A DNA stretch of 64,000 bases, taken from NCBI GenBank assembly GCA_002345505.1, contig DDWJ01000015.1, positions 19,827 through 83,826 of the forward strand, read 5' to 3'. Below are positions 59,913 to 64,000 of this stretch, piece by piece; within the stretch, counting starts at the first letter, position 1, and each line of letters starts with the position of its first letter. The DNA is from Caryophanales bacterium UBA2289. Its GTDB lineage: Bacteria; Bacillota_I; Bacilli_A; Izemoplasmatales; Hujiaoplasmataceae. A program made the translations under genes and the position numbers. The notes beneath the pieces were generated by a model. The model saw nothing but the letters and a program-made list of their open reading frames with translations, did not search any database and was not told where the DNA came from.

Positions 59913-59940
59913 AAAAAAGACTAGATTTCTAGTCTTTTTT
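59913..59940. terminator. Bidirectional terminator between the 65-aa gene and the repressor
   Basis: Perfect 12-bp stem AAAAAAGACTAG/CTAGTCTTTTTT with a 4-nt loop. The repressor stop codon is inside the stem. Confidence 0.9.
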
Positions 59941-60147
59941 CATGTCATTATCATCATCTATCAATCCAAGTAAATAATCTGCAGAAACTTCTAAAGCTTT
60001 ACAAATTTTTCTAATGTCATCTTCATTCATTTTCCTATCTTTCTCATATCGAGAAATTTGAGGTTGAGAAACTGAAGATTTTCGAGATAAATCGCTCTGT
60101 GACATTTGCTTTTGTTCTCTGATATGCTTTAATCGATTCTTTTCCAT
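59929..60147 (-). CDS. XRE-family repressor
   Basis: 72 aa, one Cro/C1-type helix-turn-helix: MEKNRLKHIREQKQMSQSDLSRKSSVSQPQISRYEKDRK in parts, followed by ALEVSADYLLGL. Its upstream region holds two matching 16-bp palindromes, the upper one located between the -35 and -10 boxes of a promoter pointing away from the gene. This is the organisation of a lysogeny-type repressor. AAAGGAG ribosome site. Confidence 0.92.
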   Translation of the reverse strand: MEKNRLKHIREQKQMSQSDLSRKSSVSQPQISRYEKDRKMNEDDIRKICKALEVSADYLLGLIDDDNDMKKD

Positions 60148-60179
60148 ATAAAACTCAACTCCTTTTTTTAAAAAGTCAC

Positions 60180-60208
60180 TTGACTTATGCCATATGGCAT
60201 AGTAAAAT
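60180..60208 (+). promoter_or_regulatory. Rightward promoter with operator in the spacer
   Basis: TTGACT at 60180-60185, 17-nt spacer, TAAAAT at 60203-60208. The 16-bp palindrome TATGCCATATGGCATA exactly fills the spacer, so a bound XRE dimer would block RNA polymerase. No gene lies between it and attR. Confidence 0.75.
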
Positions 60209-60233
60209 GATAATATCTATACCATACGGCATA
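60186..60233. promoter_or_regulatory. Two XRE operators
   Basis: O1 TATGCCATATGGCATA (60186-60201), a perfect palindrome, and O2 TATACCATACGGCATA (60218-60233), which differs at two positions. Their centres are 32 bp apart, about three DNA turns, allowing cooperative binding on one face. Confidence 0.85.
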
Positions 60234-60245
60234 GGTCTTGCTGTT

Positions 60246-60299
60246 AGAGTTGATATCCGATACTATCAACTCTCTCAGCTGAATAGTATCGGCTTTTCT
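60246..60299 (+). ncRNA. Pseudoknot-capable RNA structure at the element right end
   Basis: Stem 1 pairs AGAGTTGATA (60246-60255) with TATCAACTCT (60264-60273). Its loop contains CCGATAC, which can pair with GTATCGG (60286-60292). The longer alternative CCGATACTAT/ATAGTATCGG is followed by CTTTTCTT and would work as a terminator. The two forms compete. It lies just downstream of the operator-controlled promoter. Confidence 0.55.
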
Positions 60300-60303
60300 T
60301 GCA

Positions 60304-60357
60304 ATTTGGTGCGGGCGACAGGACTTGAACCTGCACTCATAAGAACTAGATCCTAAG
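60304..60357. other. attR: 54-bp repeat within the intact tRNA-Leu gene
   Basis: Identical to attL (48342-48395). The identity starts in the anticodon loop and runs through the CCA end, so recombination probably takes place in the anticodon-loop region. Confidence 0.93.
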
Positions 60358-60389
60358 TCTAGCGCGTCTGCCAATTTCGCCACGCCCGC
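60307..60389 (-). tRNA. tRNA-Leu (anticodon TAG)
   Basis: 83 nt with encoded CCA. Acceptor GCGGGCG/CGCCCGC, anticodon stem CTAGA/TCTAG with loop CTTAGGA, an extended variable arm and TTCAAGTC T-loop. Last in a four-tRNA operon. Target of the integrated element, which supplies the 3' half of the present gene. Confidence 0.96.
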
Positions 60390-60396
60390 AAAAAGA

Positions 60397-60472
60397 TGGT
60401 GACCCGCAGGCGATTCGAACGCCTGACCCTTTGATTAAAAGTCAAATGCTCTACCGACTGAGCTAGCGGGTC
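60397..60472 (-). tRNA. tRNA-Lys (anticodon TTT)
   Basis: 76 nt with CCA. Acceptor GACCCGC/GCGGGTC, anticodon loop CTTTTAA with stem TTTGA/TCAAA, T-loop TTCGAAT. Confidence 0.96.
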
Positions 60473-60480
60473 TAAAAAAA

Positions 60481-60555
60481 TGGCTGGGCTAGGTAGATTT
60501 GAACTACCGATCTCGGAGTCAAAGTCCGATGCCTTAACCACTTGGCCATAGCCCA
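60481..60555 (-). tRNA. tRNA-Gln (anticodon TTG)
   Basis: 75 nt with CCA. Acceptor TGGGCTA/TAGCCCA, anticodon loop in CGGACTTTGACTCCG, T-loop TTCAAAT. Confidence 0.95.
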
Positions 60556-60572
60556 TTCTTTCGTAAATGTAT

Positions 60573-60649
60573 TGGGGCGACTGATGGGACTCGAACCCAC
60601 GAATGTCGGAGCCACAATCCGATGCGTTAACCCCTTCGCCACAATCGCC
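60573..60649 (-). tRNA. tRNA-His (anticodon GTG)
   Basis: 77 nt with CCA. The acceptor has the extra G-1:C73 pair of tRNA-His (8-bp GGCGATTG/CAGTCGCC), anticodon loop in CGGATTGTGGCTCCG. Confidence 0.96.
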
Positions 60650-60669
60650 ATATAATTTTCGCACTTACT

Positions 60670-60698
60670 AGTTTACTAAATGATAACTCTTTTGTCAA
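60670..60698 (-). promoter_or_regulatory. Promoter of the His-Gln-Lys-Leu tRNA operon
   Basis: On the minus strand TTGACA, 17-nt spacer, TAAACT, about 20 nt before tRNA-His. Confidence 0.78.
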
Positions 60699-60725
60699 GA
60701 AATATATTTCCAAATTAAAAAAAAC

Positions 60726-60752
60726 AAATTTCTAGAAAAAATCTAGAAATTT
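60726..60752 (-). terminator. Terminator after the DegV gene
   Basis: 11-bp stem AAATTTCTAGA/TCTAGAAATTT with a 5-nt loop, then T-rich on the minus strand. Confidence 0.85.
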
Positions 60753-60759
60753 ATTATCT

Positions 60760-61611
60760 TTAATACCCTACTATGGCGATTCCAAAACCTTTATTTCCAA
60801 GGTGAACATAAAACACCGGGCTAACATAATTAGTATGATTTATTTGCATTTTTGGATAGTTATCTTTAACATACTGATCTATTTTCCCGGCCCACTCTTC
60901 ATTGTTCAAATGAATAATATCGATTGCTACGTTATTATATTTGTTTGCATAGTAATCAATCTTTTCAATAAAGAAATCTAAACACGCATTATTAGTTCTC
61001 GTTTTCTTTACTAATTCTAATTTTCCGTCAATCATTTCAATTATCGGTTTGATTCTTAGAACTGTTCCAAGTAGCGCTTGAACTCTACTTAATCTTCCGC
61101 CTTTAAAAAGATGCATTAAATCTCCTAAAGTGAATGTTACTAGCGGTTCTTTGAAAACTTCATAATAAAAGTCAATTACTTCTTTAAAACTCGCTCCATC
61201 TACAATTCTTTTAGCAATTAGTGAAATTCCATTTGCTAATCCAAAAGAAGCTGTTTTTGGCGAATGAATGCTTATTTCTAAATTTGAATCTTCAAGCATA
61301 GTTTTAGCAATCAAAGCAGATTGATATGTACCGCTTATTTTTTCCGATAAACAAACGACCATAACATGTGTATAACCTTCTTTATCGAACTCTTGATAAA
61401 GATCCACGAAACTTTGAGGAGCTGGTTGGGAAGTGAGCATTTTATGTGAACCAGAAACATATTTTTCCATTTCTTCAGATGAGAGTTCACTTTCCAAGTA
61501 TTCCTTATTGTCGATTATAACTTTTAAATAAGCTGTTTTAATGAAATTAAAATCATTAAGTTCTTTTCTTGTAAGTGTTGTGCTATCAATTAATAATCCT
61601 ATTTTTTCCAT
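60760..61611 (-). CDS. DegV-family fatty-acid-binding protein (FakB-like)
   Basis: 283 aa. Binds a fatty acid for phosphorylation by the FakA kinase. Family marks: LLIDSTTLTRKEL, MLTSQPAPQSFVDLYQEF, CLSEKISGTYQSA, DLMHLFKGGRLSR. The Thr/Ser-Gln-Pro after the Leu and the His/Arg region bind the carboxylate. A second, fused DegV domain is present in this genome at 19.75 kb. AAAGGTG ribosome site; single gene. Confidence 0.92.
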   Translation of the reverse strand: MEKIGLLIDSTTLTRKELNDFNFIKTAYLKVIIDNKEYLESELSSEEMEKYVSGSHKMLTSQPAPQSFVDLYQEFDKEGYTHVMVVCLSEKISGTYQSALIAKTMLEDSNLEISIHSPKTASFGLANGISLIAKRIVDGASFKEVIDFYYEVFKEPLVTFTLGDLMHLFKGGRLSRVQALLGTVLRIKPIIEMIDGKLELVKKTRTNNACLDFFIEKIDYYANKYNNVAIDIIHLNNEEWAGKIDQYVKDNYPKMQINHTNYVSPVFYVHLGNKGFGIAIVGY

Positions 61612-61690
61612 ATTCTATCACCTTTTCAATTACTCTATCACACATAATACTTTACCACTAATAGAAATCGATGTCAAGAAAATTGAAAAA

Positions 61691-61718
61691 CAAATGGCAG
61701 CCAATAATGACTGCCATT
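61691..61718 (-). terminator. Terminator after the EF-G-like gene
   Basis: 9-bp AAATGGCAG/CTGCCATTT stem with a 10-nt loop and T-rich 3' side on the minus strand. Confidence 0.87.
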
Positions 61719-61728
61719 TTCTTATAAA

Positions 61729-63807
61729 TTATTTATGTTCTTCTACGTATTTTTTGTGTTCTTCAACGATTTTATCTATTAAGTTTCCAGGTACTTCTTC
61801 ATAGCGAATAAATTCTCTCGAGAATGTTCCTGACCCTTGAGTCATAGCTTTTAAATCGATTGTATATTTAGTGATTTCTGCTTCTGGTGCTTCAGCAACA
61901 ACCTTTTGATATCCTGCTACGGCTGGTTCCATACCTAAAACTCTACCGCGACGTTTATTGATATCACCTAATACATCCCCAAGATATTCATCTTTAATAG
62001 TGATTTCTAATTTATGAATTGGTTCAAGAATTGTTGGTTTTGCACTCTTACATGCTTCTTTAAAAGCAATTGACGCAGCCATTTTAAATGCTAATTCGTT
62101 TGAGTCAACGGCGTGATACTTACCATCAATTAAAACGCCTTTTACACCAATAACTGGGAATCCGGCTAGAACACCATGTTCTAAAGTTTCTTGCAACCCT
62201 TTATCTACAGCTGGGAAATAACCTCTTGGTACAGCTCCACCAAAGATTTCTTCAGCAAACTCGTAATCGGAATTAGGATTTGGTTCAAATCTCATAACTA
62301 CAACACCATAATATCCAGAACCACCGGATTGCTTAATGTATCTACCTTCTGCAGTAGCTGTTTGTTTGATTGTTTCACGATAAACGATTCTTTGTTCTTC
62401 AGAAATAAGTGTTACTTTAAACATATTTTTCATCTTATCGATGATATATCCTAAATGAATCATGCCTTGTCCACCAATTAAAAGTTGAGATGTTTCTTTA
62501 TTTCTTACAACTTCTAATGTGTTATCTTCTAATTGAAGTTTCGCCAAAGCATTAGACAATTTATCTTCATCTTTTTTATTTTCAGGTCTAATCGCTACGT
62601 ACATAGTAGGAGTAGGTGAAGTGATTTGAGGATAGATTATGATATTTTTCTTGTCAGATAAAGTTGTACCAGTCTTAACGTCCGCAACTTTAGCCATAGC
62701 ACAAATATCACCAGCGTGGAAAACATCCATTGATATTTGATTTTTGCCCATAAGTGTAAATACTTGAGACGCTTTATCTGTACTTTCTTTACTAGATACA
62801 TAGATTTCTTGATCTTTTTGTAAAGTACCTGACTTAATTTGCATTATATTGATAGTTCCAACAAATGGGTCAATTAAAGTTTTAAAAACAAATGCTGAAA
62901 AAGGTTCATCATCTTTGTAATGTCTTTTAACTTCTACACCCTTGTCATTTACACCAATAATTTCTTCGCTTTCAGATACAGTTGGGAAGTATTGACGAAT
63001 CATATGTAATAATGTCAATGCTCCGATATCTTTAGTGCTTGAACCAACAACAACTGGAACTGCTTCTCCAGCATAAATAGATTTTTTCAATCCGGAACGG
63101 ATTTCATCCATTGTAAGTTCTTCGCCTTCAAAATACTTTTCAAGTAATTCTTCATCAGATCCAGCAACAGCTTCAATTAAGTCTTGTCTTAAAGATTCAA
63201 CTTTTTCCATTTTTTCTGGATAAATTTCACCGTCAACTGATTTAGTTCCATCATAAATTCTTGCCTTTAATTCAACGATGTCCGCAAATCCGTTAAATTC
63301 ATCGCTTTTACCTAAAGGCAAACAGAATGGTACAGCTTGTTTACCAAGTTTAGTTCTAATTTCTTCAAGAACTTCTTCAAACTTGATATTTTCCTTGTCC
63401 ATTTTATTTAAGAAAATGATTGCCGGTAAGTTTCTTTTCTTGATTTCTAACCACATTTTTTCAGTTCCGACTTGAACACCGCTTGATGCGTCAACAACTA
63501 AAACTGCAGCATTAGCAACAGCTAAAGAATGAGTAATATCACCAATTAATTCGTCAGCTCCAGGAGCATCTAAAATATTGATTTTTGCTTCTTTAAATTC
63601 TAATGGCAATATTCCAGTTGATAAAGAACTAAGCTTACCTTGTTCTTCTGGAGTATAGTCAGAAATTGTTGTTTTTTTCTCAATACTACCTTTCTTATCA
63701 ATCGCTCCAGCCGTGAAAGCCAAAGATTCTGATAAAGATGTTTTGCCACTTCCTAAGTGGCCAAGTAGGATAACGTTTCTTAAAGCATTCGCCTTATATT
63801 CGTTCAT
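61729..63807 (-). CDS. Elongation factor G paralogue (EF-G2-like GTPase)
   Basis: 692 aa with all five EF-G domains, but atypical GTPase motifs. G1 is GHLGSGKTS, where EF-G has AHIDAGKT. G3 is LDAPGADE, where EF-G has DTPGH, so the catalytic His is Ala. G4 NKMD is intact. Domain IV includes FGGAVPRGYFPAVDKG and the GRVLGMEP loop of domain V. This fits the EF-G2/FusA2-like paralogue group, whose function is not settled (ribosome-bound, slow GTPase). The canonical fusA should be elsewhere. AAGGAG ribosome site. Confidence 0.9.
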   Translation of the reverse strand: MNEYKANALRNVILLGHLGSGKTSLSESLAFTAGAIDKKGSIEKKTTISDYTPEEQGKLSSLSTGILPLEFKEAKINILDAPGADELIGDITHSLAVANAAVLVVDASSGVQVGTEKMWLEIKKRNLPAIIFLNKMDKENIKFEEVLEEIRTKLGKQAVPFCLPLGKSDEFNGFADIVELKARIYDGTKSVDGEIYPEKMEKVESLRQDLIEAVAGSDEELLEKYFEGEELTMDEIRSGLKKSIYAGEAVPVVVGSSTKDIGALTLLHMIRQYFPTVSESEEIIGVNDKGVEVKRHYKDDEPFSAFVFKTLIDPFVGTINIMQIKSGTLQKDQEIYVSSKESTDKASQVFTLMGKNQISMDVFHAGDICAMAKVADVKTGTTLSDKKNIIIYPQITSPTPTMYVAIRPENKKDEDKLSNALAKLQLEDNTLEVVRNKETSQLLIGGQGMIHLGYIIDKMKNMFKVTLISEEQRIVYRETIKQTATAEGRYIKQSGGSGYYGVVVMRFEPNPNSDYEFAEEIFGGAVPRGYFPAVDKGLQETLEHGVLAGFPVIGVKGVLIDGKYHAVDSNELAFKMAASIAFKEACKSAKPTILEPIHKLEITIKDEYLGDVLGDINKRRGRVLGMEPAVAGYQKVVAEAPEAEITKYTIDLKAMTQGSGTFSREFIRYEEVPGNLIDKIVEEHKKYVEEHK

Positions 63808-64000
63808 ATAATAAATCTCCTTCCATTTAAAACGCTTTCAGTCTTATTACATTATATCATAATTGATAAAAAATAAAAGACAATAAAAACCGTTTTTTAC
63901 ATCAAAATATACTCAAAAAGCTGTTTAATAATTCACAACATATAAATTTTTATATTTAACTGTAGAATCCGGTAAATAAAAAAGAGGCTGTAAAGAAACA
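63808..64000. other. Right window edge, no gene seen
   Basis: Leader of the EF-G-like gene, with a TATAAT-like box on the minus strand (63852-63857, no good -35). Further right, an A-rich then GAGGCTGT sequence at the last 25 bases could be one arm of a terminator belonging to a gene outside the window. Confidence 0.5.

Larger units (their letters stand above)
48342..60357 (+). mobile_element. Integrated element in tRNA-Leu(UAG), 11,962 bp between repeat starts
   Basis: Bounded by 54-bp direct repeats of the tRNA-Leu 3' half. The intact tRNA is at the right end. It carries a tyrosine recombinase, XRE repressor with operators, a replication-like wHTH gene with iterons, and an operon for membrane ATPase, protease and secreted proteins. 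No conjugation relaxase, phage tail, terminase or capsid gene is recognisable. The wHTH plus iterons suggest that it can replicate after excision. Best read as a virus-like or plasmid-like integrative element with no obvious match I can name. Confidence 0.93.

Noticed and set aside
60168..60664. Open frames across the tRNA cluster
   Set aside because: They run through four well-formed tRNA genes on the same strand and have no ribosome sites; they are chance frames.
1..64000. Mycoplasma code with TGA as Trp
   Set aside because: TGG is used for Trp at conserved positions and TGA ends several genes (for example 53594, 58109), so the standard code applies.

Overview
The window is AT-rich, densely packed bacterial DNA that uses the standard code: TGG is read as Trp and several genes stop at TGA. 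Gene content points to an anaerobic, fermentative, low-GC Bacillota-type cell. It has superoxide reductase instead of visible superoxide dismutase or catalase, phosphofructokinase, acetate kinase, tryptophanase, arginine deiminase and paired ferredoxin/MinD-like ATPases. Gram-positive style CpsC/CpsD, PadR, YtxK-AckA order, DUF2089 and VanZ proteins, and a heliorhodopsin, fit a monoderm. A free-living Mollicutes-related lineage such as Izemoplasmatales/Acholeplasmatales is my best guess; this is inference, and no rRNA gene is present to settle it.

Layout. 1-3.9 kb: a partial response regulator, a CpsC/CpsD exopolysaccharide tyrosine-kinase pair and two tandem UppP paralogues. 4-11.7 kb: superoxide reductase, a PlsC-like protein with a zinc ribbon, a large acidic lipoprotein and a MacB/FtsX-type ABC transporter. 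11.8-16.8 kb: an Fe-S operon (DUF5320, NifX-like, two MinD/ferredoxin ATPases) and a tryptophanase-arginine deiminase pair. 16.9-23.9 kb: a probable light and damage-response island. It holds a Nudix hydrolase, DUF2177, class II photolyase, DUF1295 and a DhaL-DegV fusion, next to a PadR/HAAS pair that faces a heliorhodopsin across a shared regulatory region. 24-35 kb: ZIP transporter, LD-carboxypeptidase, a run of small membrane genes, RlmD-type methyltransferase, an operon of two unannotated tiny proteins with VanZ, DUF2089, SHOCT-like and MFS genes, then uvrB. 35.3-48.2 kb: a B12/radical SAM gene, an IS3-family element, pfkA, dnaE, a surface Ig-like protein, ackA, ytxK, yidD and a large membrane protein.

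48,342-60,357 is an integrated element of 11,962 bp in a tRNA-Leu(UAG) gene, bounded by 54-bp direct repeats. It carries a tyrosine recombinase, a XRE repressor with two palindromic operators, a candidate replication module (wHTH protein plus iteron-like repeats), and a tightly packed operon. The operon encodes a wHTH protein, a membrane P-loop ATPase with a Zot/pI-like layout, a membrane-anchored trypsin-like protease, a secreted six-repeat Ig-like protein, a second secreted/membrane protein and a 51-aa basic hydrophobic protein. It is the strongest candidate here for an undescribed system: a virus-like or secretion-like element. Its repressor-controlled rightward promoter faces attR with no gene in front of it; only in the excised circle would it read into the left-end genes.

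The right flank (60.3-64 kb) is host DNA: a His-Gln-Lys-Leu tRNA operon, a DegV/FakB-like protein and an EF-G paralogue with atypical GTPase motifs. All functional calls come from reading motifs; no database search was done.
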